Origin: F1-120-MAGs238 sp964484185
GTDB lineage: Bacteria; Planctomycetota; Phycisphaerae; Phycisphaerales; UBA1924
Assembly (NCBI GenBank): GCA_964484185.1
Contig: CAZAEQ010000004.1
Coordinates: 62,001-126,000, forward strand
Direction: 5' to 3'
DNA length: 64,000 nucleotides
Made by a program: the position numbers and the translations under genes. Under the pieces are notes generated by a model. The model did no database searches and was not told the DNA's origin. It worked only from the letters and a program-made list of their open reading frames with translations. Shown piece after piece: positions 16,373 through 24,924 of this stretch (position 1 is its first letter; each line of letters starts with the position of its first letter).

Positions 16373-17468
16373 GCACGCGGCTGAGCGAGATAATACTGCC
16401 AAGCAAAATGCAGATAAGCGTGCACACAAACGAACCGAGCATGAGCTGCCAGGGGAAATACACGCTCAATTCGCTCTCAGCCTGGCGCGTTGCCAGTGTA
16501 AATGCACCTGCCGCACCGACGCCGATTCCATAGCCCACCACTGCTACCACCAGAGCCTGCAACATGACCATCGCGATCAGCCGCGGTCCGGTCACGCCCA
16601 GCGCTTTCAACACTGCGAAGTGGCGAAGATTCTCAAGCGTGAACTGGTAGAAGATCGCCGCGGAAAGCAATGCGCCCACTACAAAACCCAGCGCGATCGT
16701 GATGGCAAAATTCAGACCGATTCCCGTCGCCACAATGATGTACCGAATCGTCCGCTCCGCCATTTCATCATGCGTCATGGCTTTCACATCACCGAGTGCA
16801 TCAATTCGCGCTTTCACTTCGTCAATCGATACGCCCGCATTGCACTTCACCAGGATGTAGCTCAAACGCTTCGTCCCCAGCGGCACAAAGTTCAGGGCGT
16901 TGTCATACGTCGAATAGATAATCGCATTGGATTCAAACCCTTTGCGGGCTTTGCAAAACCCTACTACCACTGCGCGTTTGTCGTTGATCTTCAGCTCGCC
17001 GCCAATCTTGATGTTTCCCAGCTTTTCGCGGCTTGCCTCTTCTACCACGATCGCATCAGGATTGCGAATGTCTTCAATGTTCCCCTCAGTAATCACCGGC
17101 GGGCGGCCCACCAGCGTGGACCGCGGGATGCCCATGATCTGCACTTTTTGAAAGTCGCCGGATTGAAGTTCGCAGACGGCCCAGTTTGTCAGGAATGGCT
17201 CAGCCCACTCCACACCCTCGACCGATCTCACGCGATCCAGTTTTTGATCTGTCAGCGAGCGAAACTCCGCGATCCACTTGGTTCCTGGATCGCTCACCCA
17301 TAAATCTGGCTCGTGGATGTTCTGGAGCGGACCAGTCGACTGCTTGAGCAGGCCCATGAAAATCGCCGCCTGCTGATTGATCATGAGCGTCGCGAACGCC
17401 AGACCAAACACCAGAGTCAGGTACTTGGTGCGGTCTCCAAAGAGCAATTTGAGCGCGACGAATAGCAC
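16338..17468 (-). CDS. ABC exporter permease, DevC/FtsX type
   Basis: The 376-residue protein has one N-terminal membrane helix (about residues 15-35), a periplasmic domain of about 220 residues, and three C-terminal helices in the FtsX arrangement (VGALLSAAIFYQFTLENL, MVMLQALVVAVVGYGIGVGA, LMLGSFVCTLICILLGSII). The start FGDRTKYLTLVFGLAFATLM and DLWVSDPGTKW are DevC-like. DevC forms the inner-membrane part of DevBCA glycolipid exporters. Its probable adaptor is encoded at 7287-8354 on the same strand but far away, and the ATPase is outside the window. The start is GTG 17468. The gene overlaps the DUF486 gene tail to tail. Confidence 0.82.
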   Translation of the reverse strand: MLFVALKLLFGDRTKYLTLVFGLAFATLMINQQAAIFMGLLKQSTGPLQNIHEPDLWVSDPGTKWIAEFRSLTDQKLDRVRSVEGVEWAEPFLTNWAVCELQSGDFQKVQIMGIPRSTLVGRPPVITEGNIEDIRNPDAIVVEEASREKLGNIKIGGELKINDKRAVVVGFCKARKGFESNAIIYSTYDNALNFVPLGTKRLSYILVKCNAGVSIDEVKARIDALGDVKAMTHDEMAERTIRYIIVATGIGLNFAITIALGFVVGALLSAAIFYQFTLENLRHFAVLKALGVTGPRLIAMVMLQALVVAVVGYGIGVGAAGAFTLATRQAESELSVYFPWQLMLGSFVCTLICILLGSIISLSRVLKVSPSVVFGS

Positions 17469-17508
17469 TCACCATCATAGTGGCAGACTCGCCGCATACT
17501 CTGAGCGC

Positions 17509-17898
17509 GTGCGAGCAATCCTTCTAGTCTTCCTCGGCGGCGGCGTGGGTTCAGTCCTTCGATATCTCGTTTCTATTGGTGCCGCTCGTCTTGAACACAA
17601 ACTGCAGCTTGGCGGCTTTCCGATCGGCACATTCGCCGTGAATATCGTCGGGTGCTTCGCCATTGGCTTTGTCATGACCGCTTTCGCCAGCGATGTGCTC
17701 AAGGAAGAGCACCGCATTCTGCTCGCAGTCGGCCTGCTTGGTGGCTTCACCACCTTCTCCAGTTTTGCCTGGGAGTCTGTTTCCCTCATGAATCGCGGCG
17801 ACTGGACCATGCCTCTCATCTACGTGGCGCTCTCCAACGTACTGGGAATCGCCGCCGCGTTCCTGGCTGCCCGACTCGCAACCGCGATGCTCGCGTAG
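17509..17898 (+). CDS. crcB: Fluoride exporter CrcB/Fluc
   Basis: The protein is 129 residues, the normal Fluc size, with four membrane helices. It contains GGGVGSVLRYL, GTFAVNIVGCFAIG and LGGFTTFSSFAWE, the three hallmark segments that include the pore Asn and the TTFSSF phenylalanine box. Fluc channels are dual-topology homodimers that let toxic fluoride leave the cell. I chose GTG 17509 because the family begins with xRxxLxVFLGGGVG; the frame is open to 17377. I looked for a fluoride riboswitch upstream and saw none. prmC follows after 27 bp on the same strand. Confidence 0.93.
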   Translation: MRAILLVFLGGGVGSVLRYLVSIGAARLEHKLQLGGFPIGTFAVNIVGCFAIGFVMTAFASDVLKEEHRILLAVGLLGGFTTFSSFAWESVSLMNRGDWTMPLIYVALSNVLGIAAAFLAARLATAMLA

Positions 17899-17925
17899 GA
17901 ATTTCTCCCCCGCTACTCTCTGCCA

Positions 17926-18843
17926 GTGTCAACGCCAACTGCACAAACCTGGACAACTCGGCGCCTCATCGCCTGGATGACCGATGCCTTCAAGCAGAAG
18001 GGTCTCGATCGCCCGCGCCTGCTCGCTGAAGACCTGCTTGCGCATGTCATTGGCTGCAAGCGGCTCAACCTTTACACCGATCAGGATCGCGAAGCCAGCG
18101 AGGTGGAACGTGGCACGCTCCGCGATCTGGTGCAGCGTGCGCTCAAGCACGAACCCGTCCAATACCTGGTTGGCCAGGAACACTTCTTCGGCCTGCAGAT
18201 GAAGGTGGACCGCCGCGTGCTTATTCCGCGGCCATCCACGCAGACCATTATCGAAGAAGTCCTGCAACATGCACGCGCACAGCCGGGGTTTGCACTTGGA
18301 AAAGGCGCGGGCGTGCTCATCGCCGATATCTGCACAGGCTCAGGCTGCATCGCGATATCGCTGCTCAAGAACCTTCCCGGCGCTCGTGCCGTAGCAACAG
18401 ATATTTCGCCTGAAGCGCTCGAAGTCGCCAAAGACAACGCGATCGCACACGGCGTCGCCGATCGTGTGGATTTCTTGCAGGGCAACCTCCTCGAACCACT
18501 CGCTTCTCATCCGCTCGCGCGTGTCGATGGAGCCATCACGTACCTGGTTTCAAACCCGCCTTACATCCCCGATCATGAATGGGAAGCGATTGAACCCAAT
18601 GTGAAGGATCATGAACCGCATCTTGCCCTGCGTGGCGGCCCGGATGGTCTCGACTTGATTCGCCCACTTTTCGCCGCCGCCCCCGCTGCGCTTTCGAAAG
18701 ATGGCTTCATGGTGGTTGAAGTAGCAGCAAGCCATGCAAAAGCTGCCGCGGATATCGCCGCCGCCCAAGCTGGCCTGGTCGATATCACAATTCTGAATGA
18801 CTGTGATGACCTGCCGCGAATGGTGCGAGCCCGTCGCCAGTAG
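17926..18843 (+). CDS. prmC: Peptide chain release factor N5-glutamine methyltransferase
   Basis: The 305-residue protein has the PrmC layout: an N-terminal helical substrate domain of about 90 residues and a class I methyltransferase domain. The SAM loop reads ADICTGSGCIAISLLK and the active-site motif is SNPPYIP (NPPY). It uses SAM to methylate the Gln of the GGQ motif in release factors RF1 and RF2. The start is GTG 17926. prfA, the usual neighbour, is not in this window. The gene lies just after crcB and converges on the GT87 gene with 1 bp between stops. Confidence 0.95.
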   Translation: MSTPTAQTWTTRRLIAWMTDAFKQKGLDRPRLLAEDLLAHVIGCKRLNLYTDQDREASEVERGTLRDLVQRALKHEPVQYLVGQEHFFGLQMKVDRRVLIPRPSTQTIIEEVLQHARAQPGFALGKGAGVLIADICTGSGCIAISLLKNLPGARAVATDISPEALEVAKDNAIAHGVADRVDFLQGNLLEPLASHPLARVDGAITYLVSNPPYIPDHEWEAIEPNVKDHEPHLALRGGPDGLDLIRPLFAAAPAALSKDGFMVVEVAASHAKAAADIAAAQAGLVDITILNDCDDLPRMVRARRQ

Positions 18844-18844
18844 A

Positions 18845-20071
18845 TTACTTATTGAACACTTCTGCCGCAGGCGGCCGAGCCCGAATGATCTGCACCGCCC
18901 CAATTCCGCAGATAATCAGCGTACACAGCGGGCGAATCCAAAGGCTGTCCAGCTTGTTCTTGTAGAACTCATGCGCTGCTGCAAACAACACAATTGCAAC
19001 CAGGAGCGCAATCGCAGTCTTCAGCTTCTTATCTATCAGTACTGCCCACGCAAACAACACGCCGACCATCGGCACAAACATGGGATACGAATTCCCCTCT
19101 GTTCGCGGGTTGAACAACATCAGATATCCAGTTCCAAGCAGCAACAGATACAAGCTGCCTTGAACAAACCCGAATCGTCGCTGCGCCAGGAATGCAAGAC
19201 CAAGGGTGGCCACTGCCGCCCCACCACGCACGACTGTCAATACACGAGGATCAATATCGAGCGGCACGGACTTGCCCGGTCCGACAAACGGGAACACCTG
19301 GCACATTCCCACAATGTCAGAAAATACACCAGCGCCCGGTTCGCCCGCCGATTTCATCTTGACCAGAGCAGCCTGATACTGCTCAACAACATAGGTCCAG
19401 TTGGGATTGATGAACGGCAGCAGCACCACCGCAACCAGTCCAATCGGCAACCTCCACCACAGTGCAGGAAACAGCGCGCCAGCAAGCATCACTATCGGAA
19501 GCGCGATCGGTTTGGCAACCAGGGCAAGACACAGCCACAGCGTTGCCCACCACCACTGCTTCTTTCCAAGATCGCAGCACGCAAGGACAAACAGCCCCGC
19601 CAGCGGCAGATTCATCTGTCCGTTCCGCATGCACCCGGCGGCCAGCGCCATCGACGACAACGTCAGAATGAGAAAAGTCACGCCGCCAAATCTGTGCGAT
19701 TCGCTCCCCATGGCCACGCGCCCAAGCCGAAACATGCTGAACGCAAAGAGCGATGTAATCACGATGCGCCACAACACCTCACCTGCCGCAACCGAGGGAA
19801 TCGCCTCGAACAGCGAGTACAGCACCGCTCCCTGCGGCGGGTACAACCAGCCATGTTGTCCTTCAGAATACATTGGCTGCTGGTGCCAGAACGCGTCCGC
19901 AGCGACGCGGTAATTCATCGTCACCGTGCGTTCAAGCGGTTTCGCTGCAACACTCATGCAAATCGCGATCGTCGTCACCAGCCAGATGATCCACGCAGCG
20001 ATACCTGATGAACGATCGTTCAACTTCGCTGACAATCGATCAAGAAAGGATTCAGGCTGGAGCCTTTGCAT
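18845..20071 (-). CDS. GT87/DUF2029-type membrane glycosyltransferase
   Basis: The 408-residue polytopic protein has about ten membrane helices. An early loop reads MYSEGQHGWLYPPQGAVLYS, where YPP is the signature of DUF2029/GT87 mannosyltransferases that use polyprenyl-phosphate sugars outside the membrane. The C-terminal third has LYLLLLGTGYLMLFNPRTEGNSY, also typical. The donor sugar and acceptor cannot be read from sequence. Its first 20 bp overlap the end of the polysaccharide deacetylase gene upstream, so the two form an operon and probably act on the same glycan. Confidence 0.82.
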   Translation of the reverse strand: MQRLQPESFLDRLSAKLNDRSSGIAAWIIWLVTTIAICMSVAAKPLERTVTMNYRVAADAFWHQQPMYSEGQHGWLYPPQGAVLYSLFEAIPSVAAGEVLWRIVITSLFAFSMFRLGRVAMGSESHRFGGVTFLILTLSSMALAAGCMRNGQMNLPLAGLFVLACCDLGKKQWWWATLWLCLALVAKPIALPIVMLAGALFPALWWRLPIGLVAVVLLPFINPNWTYVVEQYQAALVKMKSAGEPGAGVFSDIVGMCQVFPFVGPGKSVPLDIDPRVLTVVRGGAAVATLGLAFLAQRRFGFVQGSLYLLLLGTGYLMLFNPRTEGNSYPMFVPMVGVLFAWAVLIDKKLKTAIALLVAIVLFAAAHEFYKNKLDSLWIRPLCTLIICGIGAVQIIRARPPAAEVFNK

Positions 20072-20939
20072 GATTTGCCTGGTAGTGATGCGTGAACTCT
20101 GAATAGGTTGTGAACGTCCCGATCCGCTGGAGCCAATGAATGTACGCGCGTAACTTGCCGATCAACCGATCCCCATCGATTCTTGCCACCGACGATGGCA
20201 ATGGGTACCGGCTTAAGTCACAGAACTCCCAGGGATGAAAATACAAGACTGCCGCACCATCTGACGCCAGGCACGCCGCCGTGGCTAGTTTCGTCGAGAT
20301 CAGCGGCATGTTCTTAAACGCCAGCCAGAAGAGCGGCCAGCGTACAAATGGCGTCGCGCTTGCCGGAATCTGCAAAAGCCCGCCCGCAGGTGTTTCGACT
20401 CGATATGGCCGCCGCGGCTTCGTGAGATTGTTATACCGCCCCGGCAACCAGATCGGGTTCTCTGATGAGTTGTAGATATACCCCGCTTCAGCAACCAGCG
20501 CGGGATCAAGCGCCGCCATCCGCGCCATGCGATATCCAACGCACTGCTGCCCCGAGAGCTGTTCAAGCAATTCGCGCGATTCACGCAAGTGCTTTGGCTC
20601 AAAAGTGGAGTGCGACCATCCGTGCGAAGCGATTTCGTGTTTCGCCGCCGCACGTGCTATGAGTTCAGGATGATTGCTTGCGAATACGGCTGTGCAAAAG
20701 AGAGTCGCCCTCGCACCGGTTTCGTCAAGCAAGTCCAGCACCTTACGGAACCCCTCGGCACCGACATCGAGTTGTTCAGCAAGTCGGATCGGATGGTTGT
20801 ACTCGCATGGCAAATCAAACTCTTCCACATCAAAGGAAAGAAGCACGCTTGGCAGAGTCGCGTTCGGAATGGACCTGAATAAACTCCGCAAACAACGCCC
20901 CTTTACTCTGCGCATGAAGCTCTGTGAGCACAACGTCAC
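20052..20939 (-). CDS. Polysaccharide deacetylase family protein
   Basis: The domain starts LPSVLLSFDVEEFDLPCEY, a NodB motif 1 variant with the catalytic and metal Asp residues. It continues with ATLFCTAVFASNHPELI, and then IASHGWSHSTF, the HxxxH metal motif. The end has VLYFHPWEF, with a conserved His-Pro-Trp-Glu. This D-x-E-E-F-D class includes the exopolysaccharide-associated deacetylases of the PEP-CTERM/exosortase group. The frame has extra N-terminal residues, and the true start may be one of the internal Met codons. It is followed by the GT87 gene with a 20-bp overlap. Confidence 0.85.
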   Translation of the reverse strand: MTLCSQSFMRRVKGRCLRSLFRSIPNATLPSVLLSFDVEEFDLPCEYNHPIRLAEQLDVGAEGFRKVLDLLDETGARATLFCTAVFASNHPELIARAAAKHEIASHGWSHSTFEPKHLRESRELLEQLSGQQCVGYRMARMAALDPALVAEAGYIYNSSENPIWLPGRYNNLTKPRRPYRVETPAGGLLQIPASATPFVRWPLFWLAFKNMPLISTKLATAACLASDGAAVLYFHPWEFCDLSRYPLPSSVARIDGDRLIGKLRAYIHWLQRIGTFTTYSEFTHHYQANHAKAPA

Positions 20940-20999
20940 AAGGGGAGAAGTCTAGCCGTCGATGAGCCGCATGCCGTCTGATGAGGCTGCCCTGTTTCG

Positions 21000-23252
21000 T
21001 TACTTTCCAAGCTGCTTTGCGCCGCTGGTAATCTGCATCAAGGTCTCAAATGTTCCCATTCTTGCCGGCGACTCAGCGCTGTCTTTCTCAGCGGGCATGG
21101 CGCGAACATATGAGCCATCGGACTGCAAATCCCACGCACTGCGGCGGTCGCTCAGCATGATGTCGAAAATCTCAAGCAACCGCCCGCGCGCAATCGGATC
21201 TCGCACCGGGACGATGCACTCCACGCGGTCATTGAGATTGCGATACATCCAGTCCGCACTGCCAATTAGCCAGTCGCCATCCACTGGATCAGCCTGGCCT
21301 GCGCCAAAGTGGAAAATGCGTGAGTGTTCGAGGAATCGACCAACCACGGAACGCACGCGAATGTTGTCTGACAGGCCGGGAACACCTGGCCGCAAGCAGC
21401 AGAACCCGCGCACGACAAGGTCGATCTTTACGCCAGCCTGACTCGCCTTATACAAGCGCTCGCTGATCTTCAGATCTTCCATCGAGTTGATTTTGGCCAT
21501 TATGCGGCCATCGGGCAACGCATCCGCGCCATCCTCACCCTTTTCCTGCGCATCGCGCTTGCGTGTTGCAATCTCTATCTCTCGTTCAATCATCTCATTA
21601 AACCGGTCACGCATATTGAACGGTGCGATCAGCACATGTTCATAGCTTTGCGTCACGCCCAACCCAGTGAGATAGTTAAACAGGTTGACCAGATCGCCCG
21701 TGATCGCGGGGTCACATGTCAAAAGGCCAAGATCCGTATACAGCTGCGCGGTCTTGGGGTGATAGTTGCCCGTTCCAATGTGGGCATAGCAGCGAAGTCC
21801 GTGCTTCTCTTTACGCACTACCAGCGAAGTCTTTGAGTGGGTCTTCAATCCCATGACGCCGTACGCCACGTGTACGCCTGCGCGCTGCAGCTGCTTGACA
21901 AACTTCACGTTGCGCTGTTCATCAAACCGCGCACGCACTTCCACCAGGCATGCAACCTGCTTGCCGCTCTCGGCTGCGCGAATGAGACTCTCGACAAATG
22001 GAGAATCGGGACTCGTGCGATACAGCGTCTGCTTGATCGTCAAGACATCTGGGTCCGCGGCGGCCTCGGCGATAAACCGTTCAACGCTCGCCGAGAAACT
22101 CTCGTATGGGTGATGCAGCAGAATGTCCTGCTTGCGGATACATCCGAAAATATCGCGCCCGGTGCTCGCCAGCCGTGCTGGAGCAACCGGCCGCCAACGA
22201 GGCCATTTCTTGCCCGGCAGATCCAGTTCCGCAAACTCAGCCATACCCGACCAGTCAATCGGCCCCTGCCGTTCGTATACATCCGTCGGGTCCATATTGA
22301 GTTTGTCAACCAGTTGCCGCAGAAGTGTGTCACTTGGGTTTGGCTCACATTCAAGTCGAATCGCTCGAGCGAACTTGCGCTGCTTGAGCTCATCTTCAAT
22401 ATTTTGGAGCACATCGGGTGTCGTCGGCTGGGTCAGCTTGTCATCGCGCTGCAGTCCTGAAGATCGCGTCACGCGGAAGTGCAACTGCTCCTTGATCGTC
22501 ACACCAGGAAAAATATCTTCGAGGTTGTTTCTGATAATCTCTGCCAGCTCGATAAATCGTCTGGGATCGGAACCTTGCGAAGGCACTTCGACATACCGCT
22601 TCACGCCCTGCGGAATCTTCACTCGCGCAAAGCGTGTATCACGCGAACCTTTTTCCTGCGCGATGATCGCCAGGTTGTCCGAAAGGTTCGAGATAAACGG
22701 AAACCGGTGCGAAGGGTCAACTGCAAGTGGCGTCAGTGCCGGAAACACATTCACTTTGTACCACTCATCAACCCAGTTCTGTTCGCCTTTGGATAACGCA
22801 GCGTACTTCACACTGACCACGCCGGCCGCAGTTAATTCGGGCACAATCTGCTTCGCATAAATCTCAGCTTGAAGCGTCTGCAGGTCCTGCACGCTCTCAC
22901 GAATCGCCGCCAGATGTTCACGCGCGGTCAGCCCGTCATGCGACATCACGCCCTGGCCCGCATTCACCCAGCGCCGCACCAGCGCAACACGCTTCATGAA
23001 AAATTCATCAAGGTTGCCCGAGAAAATGACTAGAAACCGCACGCGTTCCAGCAGCGGAATCCGCTCATCCGCGGCCTGTTCCAGCACGCGGCGATTGAAC
23101 TCGAGCCACGAAAGATCGCGATTGAAAAATCTCGCCTCTGGCCTGTTCGACTTTTCATCCGCGCCCCGACCCTGAAGCCGGCGCGACATGCCCTTGGCCT
23201 GTGATCCACCTGTCCCATTTTTTCCAGCGCGCGATGACATATGTACCTTCAT
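21000..23252 (-). CDS. ppk: Polyphosphate kinase 1
   Basis: The 750-residue protein has the four-domain PPK1 plan. The N-terminal part begins FFNRDLSWLEFNRRVLEQA, the classic PPK start. The catalytic part contains KQTLYRTSPDSP, GLKTHSKTSL with an active-site His, and GTGNYHPKTA. The C-terminal part holds GSADWMYRNLNDRVE with the second conserved region. The enzyme reversibly polymerises the gamma phosphate of ATP into polyphosphate. The start could be ATG 23252 or 23240, and each has a weak purine-rich site. A phoU or ppx gene is not visible nearby. Confidence 0.96.
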   Translation of the reverse strand: MKVHMSSRAGKNGTGGSQAKGMSRRLQGRGADEKSNRPEARFFNRDLSWLEFNRRVLEQAADERIPLLERVRFLVIFSGNLDEFFMKRVALVRRWVNAGQGVMSHDGLTAREHLAAIRESVQDLQTLQAEIYAKQIVPELTAAGVVSVKYAALSKGEQNWVDEWYKVNVFPALTPLAVDPSHRFPFISNLSDNLAIIAQEKGSRDTRFARVKIPQGVKRYVEVPSQGSDPRRFIELAEIIRNNLEDIFPGVTIKEQLHFRVTRSSGLQRDDKLTQPTTPDVLQNIEDELKQRKFARAIRLECEPNPSDTLLRQLVDKLNMDPTDVYERQGPIDWSGMAEFAELDLPGKKWPRWRPVAPARLASTGRDIFGCIRKQDILLHHPYESFSASVERFIAEAAADPDVLTIKQTLYRTSPDSPFVESLIRAAESGKQVACLVEVRARFDEQRNVKFVKQLQRAGVHVAYGVMGLKTHSKTSLVVRKEKHGLRCYAHIGTGNYHPKTAQLYTDLGLLTCDPAITGDLVNLFNYLTGLGVTQSYEHVLIAPFNMRDRFNEMIEREIEIATRKRDAQEKGEDGADALPDGRIMAKINSMEDLKISERLYKASQAGVKIDLVVRGFCCLRPGVPGLSDNIRVRSVVGRFLEHSRIFHFGAGQADPVDGDWLIGSADWMYRNLNDRVECIVPVRDPIARGRLLEIFDIMLSDRRSAWDLQSDGSYVRAMPAEKDSAESPARMGTFETLMQITSGAKQLGK

Positions 23253-23307
23253 TGCAATCCAAGATCAAAGACTATTCACACTCTCAGGCCAGGGTCCCAG
23301 ACCAGCG

Positions 23308-23682
23308 TTATCTGCGATAGGTCGCAACGCAGCCTGGAGCTTCAGTAATGCTCACCCAGGTCACCCTGGCAAAGACTCCAAAACGACCTTCCAGCCGCCC
23401 AGCAAGTTCATCGGCGAGATATCGGGCCAGGTTTTCCGCCGATGGGTTCAATCGGTCAAATGGCGGAGTCGCGTTTAAGTTTGCGTTATGAAAGGGTTCG
23501 ATAACTTCTTTCAGGACCGCCTCTACCACATGAAAATCGCACAACAGCCCATCAGTGTCTACATCGCTTCCGGCCACGCAAGCTACGACTCGAAAGTTGT
23601 GCCCGTGCATGACCTCGCGCTCGCCGCGAATGACGAGCGAATGTGCTGCGCAGAATTCTGTGGTTACTGTCAATTCGTACAT
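23308..23682 (-). CDS. 6-pyruvoyltetrahydropterin synthase-like protein, PTPS-III candidate
   Basis: The 124-residue protein has the T-fold of the QueD/PTPS family. It has TEFCAAHSL and HGHNFRV for the zinc-binding His residues, NPSAENLARYLADEL, and ITEAPGCVATY with the catalytic Glu near the end. QueD and PTPS carry a catalytic Cys four residues before HGH. Here that stretch reads GEREVMHGH, with Arg at that place and Glu one residue after. Glu replacing or joining the Cys defines PTPS-III enzymes, which stand in for dihydroneopterin aldolase (FolB) in folate synthesis in several phyla, including planctomycetes. It is divergent from nnrE with 38 bp between starts. Confidence 0.82.
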   Translation of the reverse strand: MYELTVTTEFCAAHSLVIRGEREVMHGHNFRVVACVAGSDVDTDGLLCDFHVVEAVLKEVIEPFHNANLNATPPFDRLNPSAENLARYLADELAGRLEGRFGVFARVTWVSITEAPGCVATYRR

Positions 23683-23720
23683 CGCCTAAGGGTATGACCC
23701 GACTTTTGAAGGAACGATCG

Positions 23721-24425
23721 ATGGCGAAAGCACCTCGCAAACCACAATACATGTACGTCTTCACGCGCAAGGCAATTCGCGAACTCGACAGGCGCGCGAT
23801 ACATTCCTATGGCATTCCTGAACAGTCACTGATTGAAAACGCCGGCCGCGCAGTCGCCGAAGCCGCGTTTGATTTTCTTGGTGATCCCAAGCTCGCAAGC
23901 GGCAATCAACGCCAGACCATTTACGTGATCTGCGGCAAGGGAAACAACGGCGCGGATGGCTATGCCGCCGCGCGTCATCTTTCTAACATGGGCTTTCCGG
24001 TCTGCGTCATGCCGGTGCATCGACCCGATCCCGGTTCGCCAGCCGCGGTCCAATATGCAATCTGCCGGAAAAAACTCGTCGTGATTCAACGAACCCTTTA
24101 CGAAGGCGCCTCACTCATTATCGATGCCCTCTACGGCACCGGACTCTCGCGACCCCTGGACACGAAAGATGTCCGCCTCATCGACCGCATCAATCGCCAT
24201 AAAGCACCCGTCCTCAGTATCGACATTCCCTCCGGCCTCGATGCTGATACCGGCAACCCGCTTGGGGCCTGCGTTCAAGCCGACCTCACCGTCACGTTCG
24301 TCGGCCCCAAAATCGGCATGCTCACCCCGATCGGAGCCCAATACTGCGGCGACATGATCGTCGCAGACATCGGTGCACCCGCAATTCTGAGACGTCTGGG
24401 TGAACGAATCAAACTTCCTTCCTGA
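23721..24425 (+). CDS. nnrE: NAD(P)H-hydrate epimerase (YjeF N-terminal domain)
   Basis: The 234-residue protein has ELDRRAIHSYGIPEQSLIENAG at its start, GKGNNGADGYAAARHL in the middle, and DALYGTGLSRPL and SIDIPSGLDADTG later, all hallmarks of the YjeF_N fold. It interconverts R and S epimers of damaged NAD(P)H hydrates so that a dehydratase can repair them. Only the epimerase domain is present; the ADP/ATP-dependent dehydratase half (NnrD), often fused, is missing here. I chose ATG 23721 because GAAGGA lies 6 to 8 bases upstream. It leads a plus-strand run with the nuclease, truD and HAD genes. Confidence 0.92.
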   Translation: MAKAPRKPQYMYVFTRKAIRELDRRAIHSYGIPEQSLIENAGRAVAEAAFDFLGDPKLASGNQRQTIYVICGKGNNGADGYAAARHLSNMGFPVCVMPVHRPDPGSPAAVQYAICRKKLVVIQRTLYEGASLIIDALYGTGLSRPLDTKDVRLIDRINRHKAPVLSIDIPSGLDADTGNPLGACVQADLTVTFVGPKIGMLTPIGAQYCGDMIVADIGAPAILRRLGERIKLPS

Positions 24426-24481
24426 TTGACTTCCACCCGCCGCCCCCAACGATCACCCGCAGAGCCCTCAAAGGAGTTGCC

Positions 24482-24895
24482 GTGGCCGTCCGAATGGAAC
24501 TATCTCGAATCCTCATCCGTGAACTGGCTGACTACCAGCTCATCGAACTTCACGAGATTGGCGGCGAAGGTCGCAGCTTCCCCATCGTCATCGGCCTTCC
24601 CGAAGCACAGGCCATCGACCGCCGCCTCAAGGGCGTCATCATCAAACGCCCGCAGACCCACGACCTGCTTGCCAATGTGATCTCTGACCTTGGCAGCAAA
24701 CTCGAATCAATCACCGTCAACGACCTCTCCGAACACACGTTCTTCGCCACGCTTCAGGTCCGCAAGCCTGATGGTGAATTAATCAATATTGACTGCCGTC
24801 CCAGCGATGCGATTGCGCTCGGCGTCGCCGCCAGCGTGCCGATTTTCGTCGCCGAACACGTGCTGGAGGGTGCATCGGGCACCGAAGAACCTTGA
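24482..24895 (+). CDS. Bifunctional nuclease domain protein (DUF151)
   Basis: The 137-residue protein fits the BFN domain. It contains FPIVIGLPEAQAI, RPQTHDLLANVI, FFATLQV, and the acidic signature DCRPSDAIALGVAASVPIFV. Family members are reported to have RNase and DNase activity, and plant homologues are linked to defence responses. The cellular role in bacteria is not established. The start is GTG 24482, preceded by AAAGGAG at 7 bases. Its stop overlaps a possible TTG start of truD. Confidence 0.88.
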   Translation: MAVRMELSRILIRELADYQLIELHEIGGEGRSFPIVIGLPEAQAIDRRLKGVIIKRPQTHDLLANVISDLGSKLESITVNDLSEHTFFATLQVRKPDGELINIDCRPSDAIALGVAASVPIFVAEHVLEGASGTEEP

Positions 24896-24924
24896 CTGCA
24901 TCTCTGCCGCATTCCCCCACCGCT

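Noticed and set aside
17469..17508. Fluoride riboswitch before crcB
   Set aside because: The conserved pseudoknot and GATG/CTGATG segments are not found in the short space before the gene.
18797..20008. 403-residue plus-strand open frame
   Set aside because: It is antisense to the GT87 gene, and its composition (His/Arg/Gln-rich) is that of a shadow frame.
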